64,000 nucleotides of DNA from Teratosphaeria epicoccoides. Taxonomy: Eukaryota > Ascomycota > Dothideomycetes > Mycosphaerellales > Teratosphaeriaceae. Positions 11,229 to 21,900 of the stretch are shown here, one piece after another. Each line of letters opens with the position of its first letter. Positions within the stretch are counted from its first letter, which is position 1. The stretch spans positions 414,279-478,278 of the forward strand of contig JADDMT010000012.1 of NCBI GenBank assembly GCA_021401465.1, given 5' to 3'. The notes under the pieces are model-generated. The model saw only the letters and a list, made by a program, of their open reading frames with translations. It was not told the DNA's origin and made no database searches. The translations under genes were made by a program, and so were the position numbers.

Positions 11229-12226
11229 ATGGGCGTGTCCTCACCTTCGCTCATGGGCTTGCCCGATGAAGTGAAGGTACAAATACTCGAATACGTCCTT
11301 GTTCAGGGAACTCCGATCGAGTTCGACGCTCACCACGGCGTCGTATACAAGTCCCTGAAGAAGCCCGCCGTGCGGATGCAAAGCGGTCAGTGCGAGGCTG
11401 TCCGGCACGCTGCCCGCGATATCTGCAACCTGTCAGTGGTTTGCAGGTGTCTCCACCATGGCCAAGGAGATCTTCTGGAAGACAAGCAAATTCCAACTAA
11501 ATGTGGTGAAGTTGCAGGATATATCGAAGGTCTTGGAAGAGTGGGAGGTCATGGTGCTCGAATCACACATCGCCATGATGGTGAGGTCGGTGACATTCTA
11601 TGCCCACGATTTCACCGACAACAGCATTGGCGATGGCGAGAGACCCGAGTCGCTTTACCAGGACCTGCGGCAGATTGAGAATAGGCCTTGTCCTCGTTGG
11701 TGTGGCTCGAATGGTGAAACCCGCAATTTCGAGCTGCAGACACAAATCAACCACCCTTGCGGTATTCCGTGTGGCAACTTCACAAGGCATTGCCACATCC
11801 ACTTCGACCTCAAGGATGTTCGCAATTCTTGCCTGGAGAACATTGCAATACTTGAACGGATCCGTTCGCGCAAGGGAAGCGCCATGCAAGCCCTTCCCTG
11901 CTCATCCTAGGCGCAAAAACTCCTTTGACGACGACGAAAAGCCTCTCAGCTTGGTGGAGAATTGTCAGGGATTCTGCAAGCTGTTTTTCAGGGCCATCGA
12001 TATCTGCAGACGGTTGTCAAGCTTCTACGACCAGGCGAAAGCCGAGGCGGAGGCTAAGAAGCGGAGGGAACAGGAGGCCCAAGCGAAGGCGGACGAGCGC
12101 ATGCCGACTGATGAAGATTTTTTCAAAGATACGCCGCCGCAGAGTGATGACGAGTCTGATATGGGAAGTGACGAAGACATGGCCGAGCAGGTGTCACCCA
12201 GCGACGAGGACTTTTCCGAGGGTTGA
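11229..12226 (+). pseudogene. Frameshifted F-box-like/2EXR-type gene (cluster member 2)
   Basis: Three consecutive reading frames carry one protein. Frame 1 from ATG 11229: SLMGLPDEVKVQILEYVLVQ, then ICNLSVVCR. At 11447-11448 the frame moves and continues as VSTMAKEIFWKTSKFQLN, exactly where family members read a VCRQVS-type motif, so two bases appear missing. Frame 2 runs to a TAG at 11908..11910. Frame 3 continues KNSFDDDEKPLSLVENC, an ICRRLSSFYDQAKAEAEAKK coiled coil, and an acidic tail ending at 12226. The first junction has a CAG acceptor but no donor at a workable distance, so frameshifts are more likely than introns. An assembly error would look the same. Flanked by related loci on both sides. 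Confidence 0.55.
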
Positions 12227-12506
12227 TGAAGCCGCATTGTCAGAACACCAGAATGCGACAAACATTGGGGTCTGTGGAGCTCACACAGAGTCAACATACA
12301 TGTATCTCACAGCCCTGCCGTGGAGCTGCCACTTGGCATTCGACATGTGATCTCGGTCGGCGGGTTCACCAGAAAAGGAAGCTGTCAACAACTAGATTTG
12401 TGCAGGCGACTCTAGCACTTTCCATTTCGATGCGCACTTGCACCACTACATCACACCTTGACGGCCCCCGACACAGCGCTCGACTCCATCCCTTCTCCCG
12501 CACGAC

Positions 12507-13142
12507 ATGGATGATTCGCCACTTGCAACACTGCCGGCGGAGCTCAGGAACGAAATCTGGAACAGAGCGCTTCAGTCCGACAGCTCTATCCAAATCGCCA
12601 CGTCCTCCGACTCGCGCGTTCGTCGCCACGACAATGAGAAGACCGGCAGACACATTCTCGCTTTGACCGTTACGTGCAAGCAGGTCCGGTTTGAGACTCT
12701 GCAGCTTTTTTACGCCATCAACACCTTCAGTCTGAGCACGGCGAACCGTTGCCTCTCACGCTTTTGCCAAGATATTGGCCCGGTCTGCGCTGCTGCCCTG
12801 CGTCAAGTGCAGCTGTCTTCGGATGGTGCAGTATCCTGTTGCGGGCTCAGTCGTGACCTTGCAATGACTGACGTGGTCAATGATCACGTCAACCAAGTCC
12901 TTAACATGAAGATCCTACCATCCGAATGCTACACGAGCTTTGCGATCACGATTCGCGTGCCAGACCCTGATCGGGAGACCAAGATTAGTCTCGACGTAAG
13001 ACATATAGCAGCAGGTCTCGCGAGTAAGGCGAATCAACTCAAGCAACGCCTTCAGAATATGGAGGAGGACGGAGAACTCGATGAAGACGAGATCCAGTGT
13101 TTGATCGACGGTCTGGAAAGTCTCCGTGCAAGGCTCCCGTGA
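12507..13142 (+). CDS. F-box-like/2EXR-type protein, intact (cluster member 3)
   Basis: A single exon, 211 aa, the only undamaged member of the run of related loci between 9.6 and 14.2 kb. It begins MDDSPLATLPAELRNEIWNR, the N-terminal LPxELRNxIW helix of fungal F-box-like/2EXR proteins, followed by LALTVTCKQVRFETLQLFYA, the second conserved helix. The C-terminal half is alpha-helical with an acidic segment (MEEDGELDEDEIQCLIDG). Members are numerous and lineage-specific in Pezizomycotina; most have no known role, though the resemblance to F-box helices suggests partner binding. No signal peptide or membrane segment. The ATG at 12507 lies immediately before the conserved helix. Confidence 0.72.
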   Translation: MDDSPLATLPAELRNEIWNRALQSDSSIQIATSSDSRVRRHDNEKTGRHILALTVTCKQVRFETLQLFYAINTFSLSTANRCLSRFCQDIGPVCAAALRQVQLSSDGAVSCCGLSRDLAMTDVVNDHVNQVLNMKILPSECYTSFAITIRVPDPDRETKISLDVRHIAAGLASKANQLKQRLQNMEEDGELDEDEIQCLIDGLESLRARLP

Positions 13143-13441
13143 GACAAGACGCATCAGCAAGCCCTGAGCGGCAGAAACCTCGTGGGTCTAGAATCTGGGT
13201 GCGTCGCGAGATTCGATGCTGCGTCGACACAATGAGAAGGAAAGATGAGAAACGCTGCGTAAGATTGCGTTTGCGTACGACCAAAGCTTGAAGTGCCTGT
13301 CATAGGTGATGGAGATATGCGCAAATGTAAAGCACGTAGCATGAACACATGGAAGCAGAACTGCAAGTCCATTGGCAGCAACTATCTCAGATTTGTACCT
13401 TAGCTGGTCTATGATTCCAAGGGCCCGACATGTGATTGCTC

Positions 13442-14220
13442 CACTGCCGCGTATTTCACCGTTTGACGCTGAGGTCGTCCGCGCGTTCACGCCATCCCAC
13501 TGAGCCTTCCTTGCAAGTTTTACACTGTCACGCGGACAGGTGGTTGTCCCCCAATTCATCATTAGCACGACTGATCATGGACACTGCTCCGCTGGCTCCC
13601 TGCGAGCAGGATTGCGAGACCACGCCTAAGTGGTGATATTCTATCGCATTGATGCCTTCAAGATCAAAAAAACGGGAATCCACGATTTGACGACATATCC
13701 TCCGTGGAAGTTCGCCGCGGTATGTTCTAGGTGTCACCATGGCCTGCAGAAGCCTCCCTAACGGACCGACCCATATATTCTCTGCTATCAAGTAGTCAGT
13801 CTCCCCGCGCCCCGTGAGACCGACCCCAAACAGATTATCGAGTTCTACAATCAAATCGGACACGCCAATTCTACGGCCCTCGTACGGTGAGGTTTTGGAC
13901 ACTAGAACCCTGGCATCTGCCCAGCCTCGCCCGAGAATGCTTGGAATATGCCCAAGTGGCCCTGCCACACGAGTACCCAGCGGTTTTACGGGTCGATTTG
14001 TTCTCTGCACTTCCAGATATCGACCTGCGTAACGTGAGCGCCTCGATCAAGATATAAGGCGGAGAGCCGATCACATCATCAAGCGCAGGAGCAAGGATCC
14101 TGCGGTGGCACCGGTTTCGAGAAGGATGAAGAGGATGTTGGAGAGCCTTCTGAACAAGTACGAACGCCAGCAGTGGACAAGGAGGCGAAATGTGATGCTT
14201 GCGTGGAGCCTGGCGACGGT
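13442..14220 (+). pseudogene. Degraded F-box-like/2EXR-type gene (cluster member 4)
   Basis: Coding-like sequence on the plus strand is spread over all three frames. One frame from about 13442 contains two stops (TGA near 13498, TAA near 13627) and carries VVIFYRIDAFKIKKTGIHDL (13630-13690), equivalent to the ETLQLFYAINTFSL helix of the intact neighbour. Other frames carry TDPKQIIEFYNQIGHANSTA (near 13824), HLPSLARECLEYAQVALPHE and VDLFSALPDIDLRNVSASIK (13915-14050), then KRMLESLLNKYERQQWTRRR (14128-14190). The order is collinear, so this looks like one gene broken by several frameshifts and stops. A 160-codon frame on the minus strand across the same DNA has no ATG at its start and is the shadow of this relic. 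Confidence 0.5.
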
Positions 14221-14663
14221 CAGAATTCCTTTTCCCGACTCGGCAGGCCAGCGTATCAGAGGATCTTGGAGCGCAAGTATCAGCTGTGAGAAGTGGATAG
14301 GTGCATTGGGCCTGTATGCTAGTGTTCTGCTGTGATCGCGACCTGGCAGGTGAGTGCGATTACTGTCATTCAAAGGGCCGTATACACGGCTACCGAGAGC
14401 GCGCGGCACATTTGAAGTCTTTCTCTCTGCATCACCGCGCCGATAGGAACATCGTCTGGCGTGTGCGACATGGGCATTATACATCAATCTGTGACTGCGT
14501 ACGGAGTTTCTCCTTATGATGGCCAGAATCACATGCAGGATGAGCATTGAAAAGCGTGAAGAGGCTAAGTTGGCCCAAGCTTTGTGCCGATATCCAATGA
14601 TATGAGTCAGTAGGAATGAGGTCAGGGCATCCCGCAAGTCGCCCTTGACCTAAGTCCGCAGCC
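14221..14663. other. Intergenic region upstream of the OPA3-like gene
   Basis: About 440 nt. A minus-strand open frame of 188 codons covers 14071..14637, but it is antisense to the tail of the relic gene and has no recognisable domain, so I treat this as promoter sequence. Confidence 0.35.
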
Positions 14664-15592
14664 ATGTCTCTTACCTTCAAGCTACTCTCCCTCGCTATTC
14701 GCACAGCTGCTAAGCCTATAGGAGTCAGTCATATCTTTATGGATACTAATGCACACAACCGTACTGATATCGATCCTAGAACTACATAAAAAGGCAAGCA
14801 AAAGAACATGACGGGTTCCGCCGCTTTGCCGTTACCCAGGCGCAACGAGTCCATCGAATAGACATGCGGATGCGGCTAGGTATACTTCACGATGCGGAAG
14901 CACAGCAACGGATGCACGAGCGGGAGCAGCGAGCAGCAGACGAGAAGAAGCGGAAGGCGGAGGCACCTACTGTGAGGACGCAGGCCGAGCAGAAGAAGTT
15001 CGACGAAGATCAAGCGAAGGGAGAGGCAGAGGGCAAGAGGCAGGATAAGAAGGAGCAAGCACCGAAAGTCAAAATACGTCCGTTGAGTGAGGCGAAGGCA
15101 ATAGAATTGGGCGCCAATTTCTTCTCAGAGGCATTTATCTTTGCGGTTGCGGCGGGCTTAATAGTGTGGGATACGTGGAGGAGTAGACGGAAGGCAAGTC
15201 AGAGGCGAGATGATGTTGCAGATCGGCTGGATGCGCTGGAGATGGAGCTGGAGAGGCTTAGGACAAGGTATGAGCCAGCGGCAGGTGGTGTGTCGGCGAG
15301 GCGGCCGGAGAGGGAGAAGGACTATGGTTGGTATAATCCTGCTGGGTGGTGGAGGAGAAGTGAGCCGGTTGAGGCAGAGGGAGAGGAGGACGCGAGGACT
15401 ATTGCTGGGAGCGTGCCAATTGGAAAGCATCCCACCGAAGCAGTAGGGTCGACACCTGTTCGTCCTGATGATGCGAAGGATGGCAAGCACAGTGTCCGGG
15501 ACTCGACAGCCGCGCCGGCAGCACCGCCAGCAAATGCTGAGCCACCATTGCAGAGAGTTGATTCGGTGACGGGAAGCACGAAGGGAAGGTGA
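14664..15592 (+). CDS. OPA3-like mitochondrial protein
   Basis: Exons 14664..14723 and 14780..15592; the 56-nt intron has GTCAGT/CCTAG ends, phase 0, with CTGAT before the acceptor. The first exon encodes MSLTFKLLSLAIRTAAKPIG, the characteristic N-terminus of the family, and exon 2 continues NYIKRQAKEHDGFRRFAVTQ and AQRVHRIDMRMRLGIL. The conserved hydrophobic segment IELGANFFSEAFIFAVAAGL (about residues 105-124) is followed by a coiled coil (DRLDALEMELERLRTRYE). OPA3 is a small mitochondrial membrane-associated protein affecting mitochondrial morphology; its molecular activity is not settled. The protein (290 aa) is longer than animal OPA3 because of a charged linker (residues about 50-95) and a disordered C-terminal tail after residue 170. 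Without the short first exon the start would be wrongly set at 14864. Confidence 0.87.
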
Positions 15593-16047
15593 CCAGACCG
15601 TGAGATGGACTCTTCACTCGAAATATGTACAGCACCCCACTTCTGTATAGATATGCATAAATATGTGCCAATGTACAGATATTCAGCTTGAGAGGCTTTA
15701 AAAAGAGGATGCGAAGATCGAATTTCGCGCCAGCTTCGACACGGAAGGAGCGACCTGGCTTCGCATCTCCGGCCTCCAACGGACTTCATCGACTTGGCTG
15801 CGATCAAATCAAAGGACCCATCACGAACTAAGAGCATTGCCTCAAAATGTTCTGCACAACTCTCCGCCGCCGGCCTTCCTTTGCGGCGGCCATTCCAAGT
15901 CTGCAGGATGTCAACGGGCTGGCTCTGCGCGGTTGGTTTCACACTCCGCCTTCTTCACAGGGCCTACTGACGTGATCAGAATCTAGGCTCGACACCCATG
16001 ACCTGATTCTGCCGCTTCATCCCACGGCAAACCCGACGACAGACAAC
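15593..16047. other. Intergenic region with a possible upstream exon
   Basis: 455 nt. A frame from ATG 15847 (MFCTTLRRRPSFAAAIPSLQ) resembles a mitochondrial leader, and CTACTGAC at 15963 followed by a TAG near 15985 looks like a branch point and acceptor, but no donor gives the right phase to join it to the next gene. It is left unassigned. Confidence 0.3.
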
Positions 16048-16788
16048 ATGACGGTGATGCGACACTATCGCTTCTTGCTTCTTACACCATCGTCTGTCGC
16101 CGATGACGCCAAGCTTGACGAGATTCTGAAGCGCGTTCACCATTTCGCCTCTCTGACAGGAGGTCAAGATCTTGCTATCATCTTCCTCCTGTCTCCGCCA
16201 AAGGGCGGGAGCTTTGTGTCGGCAAAAGCTATCAACAGCAGTACCAACGACGAGTCGGAGGGCGTCAAAGGCGTCCACGCCTTCACTCGGCTCCAAGCCA
16301 CTCTAGTTGACCACTCGGAGATCCCGTACCTTCCAATGTTGCCGCTTTCCACCCTCTCCACCCTTCCGGACCTCCTGCATCGATACACCACCGCCGTCGC
16401 ACGTCCATCACCACGTCCTATCATGCCACAGCCATCTAATTTCTCCCTGCTCCAGCTCTGCACTGCCGCGCCTGCAGGTAGGATGGCGGAGCAGACCGCT
16501 TACATCGTTTCAGACATCTTTCCGGATCTCGCCTCCTTGGCCGCCGCATGCGCGGCCGAGGGCTCATCGGCGGCAAGGTCGAGCTCGCCGAGTCAGAGGG
16601 CTGCGGCTAGTATGGGCAGAGGGATTGGAGAGAGTGCAAGCCAAATTGAGTCGGAGCTTGGAAGGGAGGATTGGCAGGATGGTGAAGGGAGAGCAGCCCA
16701 GGAGTTGAGCGAGCTGAGGGCGTTGGTTGGGGAGCAAGAGTACCGAGATCTCATTGATTATTGGATTGAGGAGTGGACGGTGGATTGA
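16048..16788 (+). CDS. Conserved-looking protein of unknown function
   Basis: A single exon, 246 aa, not recognised as a named family. It opens MTVMRHYRFLLLTPSSVADD and contains an alpha/beta-like segment (GGQDLAIIFLLSPP, then LVDHSEIPYLPMLPLSTLST), a Ser/Ala-rich linker (about residues 165-200) and a conserved-looking acidic C-terminus (LRALVGEQEYRDLIDYWIEE). No signal peptide, membrane segment or catalytic motif. Codon use is like its neighbours. The frame stays open upstream of the ATG (…LDTHDLILPLHPTANPTTDN), so the start may be further 5' or in an upstream exon. It is convergent with the gene at 16899-18029, their stops about 110 nt apart. Confidence 0.6.
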   Translation: MTVMRHYRFLLLTPSSVADDAKLDEILKRVHHFASLTGGQDLAIIFLLSPPKGGSFVSAKAINSSTNDESEGVKGVHAFTRLQATLVDHSEIPYLPMLPLSTLSTLPDLLHRYTTAVARPSPRPIMPQPSNFSLLQLCTAAPAGRMAEQTAYIVSDIFPDLASLAAACAAEGSSAARSSSPSQRAAASMGRGIGESASQIESELGREDWQDGEGRAAQELSELRALVGEQEYRDLIDYWIEEWTVD

Positions 16789-16898
16789 GGATGTTGGACA
16801 CGAGCAGGCGCGATGGGGGAGCAGTGTTGCTGACTCATTAGAGCAACTTTTGTTTGATTTTCCAGTGTACGCTTTGTAGACGTTGCATGGCAAATTGA

Positions 16899-18029
16899 TC
16901 AACTAGCCTGCTGCTGCCCTTTGCCACCCAGATCTACTCTGTTCGCAGGCGGTGTAGCAGGCTTCGGTAACAGCTCCCTCATCTTCCTCATGAACTTCGC
17001 CCTGTCCTTCCCAAGGTACGTGTTGTTTTTCAAAGTCATCGTTTCTACCGCTTCCAGAATTCCTTCTCTCTCTTTCCTCGCCTCCTTACGCAATACACCC
17101 TTCTCGTCGTATAAGCCCTTCACCATCTTATCTACCAGCTTTTCTCTCACAGGAGTAGATCGGAGAATTGTCTCAAACTTCCTGGATGAGATCAGTGCTC
17201 TGCGATCCTGAATGACCCCGGAGAAGTTGTTGGCAGCAATTGTAGAAGTTCCAGAGCCGGACTGGGTGAGCGATTCATGGGTTGGAGGTTTCGGCGCGAA
17301 AGGCACGCCGTGAGGTGGTATGCGTCGGCCTGCTGGCTCGATGTTGTACTGTCGCAATGAAGAAGTGACCATATCAGGTTGATCCGGTACTCCTTCATCG
17401 TCGTTCTCGTCGTCATCGAACTCTTGTTCCTCACGCTCCTCTTGATCGTCGGGTCGTGCTCGTAGTTCGGAGATCGTCGCTGGTCCCGCGGGACTGCTGT
17501 CTACATCCATGACGCTGCCTTCGCTGTTGGCAGATTTGGCTTGACTGCTGGCGATGGGAGCTCCCCTCACGCTCTGATTTTCTTCTCTCATGCCTTCCTC
17601 GTTGTACGCCCGCACGTTCGACGCTCGCCCTTGCGCTAATGGACCTTCGCGGCTAGGGCTCATGTTCTCGCCCATCCTACCTTCGCCCGCTGTCTCGCCC
17701 AATGTAGGATCTACAGCATTCTCGTCCTCTTTGGGCGGGAGCTTGCTCGGGCCCAGATTTGGAAGGTCTCGCTGCAACAATCGTATCTCCTCACCAACCA
17801 TCGCAGACCGCTGTTTCTTGGATGGAACATTGTCGGGCGCATTGGTGCCTATTTCGCTATTGTGTGGAACTGCTTGTACTGTTGTTGGACTTGCCGCCGC
17901 CGGGTCTGAGGATGCATTGCTGCAGAGAGATGCGTGGAAGCAACGTGCGCACTTGCCAGAGCGCTGAAATTGTCGCAGCAACTGGCGCTCTTTGGTAGTG
18001 AGCCTCATCAGAGAGCGCGGAGAGAACAT
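16899..18029 (-). CDS. Putative mitochondrial protein of unknown function
   Basis: A single exon, 376 aa. The N-terminus MFSPRSLMRLTTKERQLLRQ with Arg/Ser-rich content and a following CFHASLCSNA looks like a mitochondrial targeting sequence. The middle (residues about 60-250) is disordered and acidic (REEQEFDDDENDDEGV). The C-terminal 130 residues look folded and helical: ISSRKFETILRSTPVREKLV, EARKEREGILEAVETMTLKN, FMRKMRELLPKP. I do not recognise the family. It is divergent from cdc26, about 280 nt away, so the two may share a promoter. Confidence 0.6.
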   Translation of the reverse strand: MFSPRSLMRLTTKERQLLRQFQRSGKCARCFHASLCSNASSDPAAASPTTVQAVPHNSEIGTNAPDNVPSKKQRSAMVGEEIRLLQRDLPNLGPSKLPPKEDENAVDPTLGETAGEGRMGENMSPSREGPLAQGRASNVRAYNEEGMREENQSVRGAPIASSQAKSANSEGSVMDVDSSPAGPATISELRARPDDQEEREEQEFDDDENDDEGVPDQPDMVTSSLRQYNIEPAGRRIPPHGVPFAPKPPTHESLTQSGSGTSTIAANNFSGVIQDRRALISSRKFETILRSTPVREKLVDKMVKGLYDEKGVLRKEARKEREGILEAVETMTLKNNTYLGKDRAKFMRKMRELLPKPATPPANRVDLGGKGQQQAS

Positions 18030-18307
18030 TTCAGCGTGATTCTCGGTATTGCCATACCACCAACGCCCGTGTCAGAGCCAGATACGGCGATGGATGCGGC
18101 AAGCATCCCCTTTCAGCAGGCACGCATTTGCTAATCAATATCGTCATCAAATTTAGTCAATATATTTGTCGCTTAGCCCGGCACACTATATTCATAGGTA
18201 CACGCATGTCATCATCTGTGTACACAAACTCGCGCCACCAAGACGGTAGCTTATCGCGGCAGCAGTAGGGCCAGTAGCACCATAGCACTCTACTCATCCG
18301 GCTCACC

Positions 18308-18670
18308 ATGCTATCCCGCCCCCCAACCACCATTCAGCTAACTAAAGAAGATATTGATGCGTATGAGGCGCGTCAAGCTGCTCGTCATGTTCAACAACAT
18401 CAAGCTGGCAATGCGCAGTACCAGATGCAACATCAGTATCAATCAAGTCCGCAGGCCGCCCAAAACAATTCCTGGTCCAGCTCGCAGGACACCAGCGGGA
18501 GCACTGTTGAGGATCCCACCGAGGAAGACATGACGGAGGCCCAGGATCATGTTGCGGGAAATGTTACACCGGCGCAGCAGACCAGGGCGGCGGCGCGAGC
18601 GCAAGCGGCGGCTCAGAGGGCGAGAAGGGAAAGGGAGGGTAGGATTATGGGTGCTGGCGGGAGAGTGTGA
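18308..18670 (+). CDS. cdc26: Anaphase-promoting complex subunit Cdc26/Apc12-like
   Basis: A single exon, 120 aa. The N-terminus MLSRPPTTIQLTKEDIDAYE matches the short conserved start of Cdc26 (M-L-R-R-x-P-T-x-I-x-L-x-x-x-D-I), the segment that inserts into the TPR groove of Apc6/Cut9 and stabilises it. The rest is low-complexity, Gln-rich then Ala/Arg-rich (TRAAARAQAAAQRARREREG), typical of the fast-evolving C-terminus of this subunit in filamentous fungi. It would act in the nuclear APC/C ubiquitin ligase during mitosis. The recognisable part is only about 20 residues, so the call rests on that motif plus the size. Confidence 0.7.
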   Translation: MLSRPPTTIQLTKEDIDAYEARQAARHVQQHQAGNAQYQMQHQYQSSPQAAQNNSWSSSQDTSGSTVEDPTEEDMTEAQDHVAGNVTPAQQTRAAARAQAAAQRARREREGRIMGAGGRV

Positions 18671-18914
18671 AGCGAGGCCAATAAGAAAGTTGCTCTTCTG
18701 GCCATATGTATGGCCTTCCGCGAACCCGGTTGTAGTCCTCCGTGAACGAGGGAGAGATTGCATGGCAGCTGTGGCATGTAAACTGTGAGATCCTGCATGG
18801 CTTGAGGAATGCATAACAACGCGTCGACTGGGCCGAGGAACGCTATATACCGCTTCTCGCAACATTGATAACGGAAATCAATTGTCTCGTTCAGCAGACC
18901 CCATAGCAGGCACG

Positions 18915-21900
18915 ATGCGATCCTCGCCACAAGTTTCAGGAGCGAGAATTGTGGGCATGCTCGCTCTTCTGTCGACTGTCCAAGCACAGAGCGTACAAGG
19001 CGCAGCATTTCACAATGGCAGTGGATCAGTTGGTGCTGCTTCTTACTCACTTGTAGACAGCTACGATCCGACCAACGGCTTTTTCGACAAGTTCAATTTC
19101 TACAGCGTCAGTTGTCTCGAGCAGGTCACGTTTAAATAACCAGAGCTGATCAGCAACTCAACAGGGATTGGATCCGGGCACAGATGGCCATGTCTAGTTC
19201 GTAAGATCAGTATCTGCTTTTTAGGTCCAATGCTAATGCCGTCAGCTATGTCAACCAAAGCGTAGCAACCGCCAATGGATTCGTCAGCATCACATCGAAC
19301 AATACGGCTAAAATCATACCAGACACAGCCAACAAATGGCCAAGAGGCGGCAGTGGTAGACCTAGTGTCCGCATCATCTCAGACAACACTTACACACATG
19401 GCCTCTTCATCGCGGACTTCAAGCACATGCCGTGGGGCTGCGGCACCTGGCCTGCGTATTGGCTGCTCGGACCCAATTGGCCCTACAATGGCGAAGTCGA
19501 CATCATTGAGGGTGTTAACAATGTCGAAACGGACTTCGTGACGCTGCACACAGGACCGAATTGCTCTATTGCTGGATCTGGCCAGCTGGGAACAAACGAT
19601 GCCACCAATTGCGACAGCTCGGGCGGTCGCAACGGCTGCGGATCCGTTCTGAGCAATGCAGCGATCCCAAACAACTACGGCGATCAATTCAATAGCATCG
19701 AAGGTGGTATCTATGCTACAGAGTGGACCAGCTCGTACATCAAGACATGGTTCTTTCCTCGGGGCTCAATTCCGTCGGACATCACGAGTGGTAGCCCCGT
19801 GCCTGGATCATCTGCATGGGGCACGCCAGCAATGAACGCGCAAGGCTCATGCGACATTGACAGCTCTTTCAATAATATGAGCATAATCATCAACATCGAC
19901 TTCTGCGGCTCTTGGGCTGGCCAGGTGTACAGCCAATACGCGAGTTGCCCTCAAAATGCCTCTGCAAGCAACTCGTTGGACTCATGCGTGGACTTTGTCG
20001 GCAATAACCCGACGAACTTCACGCAAGCCTATTTCGAGATCAATTCTATTAAGGTCTATCAGATGCCTGAAGGTGCAATGGCGAGCAGTTCATACAGCAC
20101 CAGTCTGTTCACTGTGACGCCGAAAACAAGCATTACGGTGGATTTGGCTCTAGGCTCGTCGACGAGCGTGTCGAGCTCAGCGTACACTGGACCTGTCTCC
20201 AGTAACACGACCACATCTGCTGCAATCATGCCGACATCCAATCGTTTGAGCACGTCTGGAAGTACTGGCTCCAGCATATCGGGAAGCGCTACCGCTTCGT
20301 CCGCTGTTCCGGCAGCCCAAACATCGCTCACGTGCCCGTCGTCCAACGGCACAACTCTGTCAGACACGCAAGGCAATCAGTACATATTGCTGTGCGGCGT
20401 CGGGACCAACGATGATGCCTCGTTCAATAGCTCATATGTTGACTCTATCTCTGCTTGCGTTGACTCCTGCGGCAAAAATACTGGATGCGTCAATGCGGAG
20501 TACATTGAGGGCAGTGGTGCTTGCTACTTCAAAGCTACGTATACTACTCCAATGACCATGGATGGCGATGATACTGTTGTACTTTTGAGTGCGTACGGCG
20601 CCTTTAGCATTTCGTCGAGTGTCGTTGGGACGCCTGCAACTACCGAATCGAGTGTCGCTTCCACGGGCACTACCCCATCGACAGGAATCAGCATTTCGAG
20701 GACGTCTTCCGTCCCTGCTCCAACCACGAGTCAGAGTCTCTCGGGCTCGTCTGCATCGACGATTACTTCTGCTTCGAGCTCCACCACTTCATTCAATTCA
20801 GTGACTTACAGCTATACCTATTATACGACAGATTCGACCGGAAGCACATTAACGCAGACAGGCAGTGCCACGCTAGCATCATCTGCTTCGGCCTGTCCAA
20901 CGGCAACAGCCGATGCATGCAGCTCAAATGGTGCTCCAAACGCCTGTTCCGATTTTAATGGTGCTATATATGCTGTGCAGTGCGGTGTAGTATACAACGG
21001 CACGGTGCTCAACCCATCGTCTGGCAGCAGAAAGAGCAAGCGGTATTTCCTTGAGCCGTTGAAGGCCGAGAAGAGGCAGCAAGTTGCAGGAAGCTACACC
21101 GAATGTGAGGAAGACTGTGATGCAAACTCACAATGTGAGGCATTCAATTATGTTGGAGATGAATGCACATTGATTGCCGATGTCACCGGTACATCGTATA
21201 AGCCCGGTGCCGTCGCTGGTACTCAGATCTCTCCTGCTACAGCTGCCACAATCACGACGACGGATTCAGCGGGCACGGCCTGGTCGACAGCCTGGTCATG
21301 GTCGACAAGCTTTTCTGCCTGGTCGACGAGCACGGCTTGGTCGACAGGCGAAACTTGGTCGACAAGCACCTTTTGGTCATCAGCCACAGAGCTTTCCGGC
21401 CTGAACGCGACACTGAGTTCCGGTTCGGCCGCGACTGGGACTGCGACGGCAGGCAATGGCACCTGTAGCCTGCAGTGTCCAGGCGCAGCAGGCCAGACGT
21501 GCACTGACTCCAATGGCATGACCTATACCTATGGATGCAGCGCCAGCTTTGCGGGCGGCGATCTCACGAATTTCACTGGCACTTCGTTTGCAGACTGTCT
21601 GCCAAGTTGCGACGCGATGTCGGCTTGCGTAGGCGTGGAATTCGACAATACCACCTCGACCTGCTATCTGAAGTCCTCGTTCAGTGGAACACAGACAGCG
21701 AACGGATACTTCATCTATGGTACCAATACGCATGATGTGGCGGCTGCAATCAGCTTTAGTACGAGTGGCACCGCTGCGGTCACCATGAGTACGAGTGGCA
21801 CCGCTACGGTCACCATGAGTACGAGTGGCACCGCTACAGTCAACCTTAGTACGGGTGGTCCCGCTGCGCTCAGCGTCAGTACGAGTGGCACTAGGGCGCT

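Noticed and set aside
13528..14010. 160-codon open frame on the minus strand
   Set aside because: It has no ATG at its start and lies antisense to collinear, family-like coding remnants on the plus strand, which explain the sequence better.
14071..14637. 188-codon open frame on the minus strand
   Set aside because: No domain or signal; antisense to the relic gene's tail and the promoter of the OPA3-like gene.
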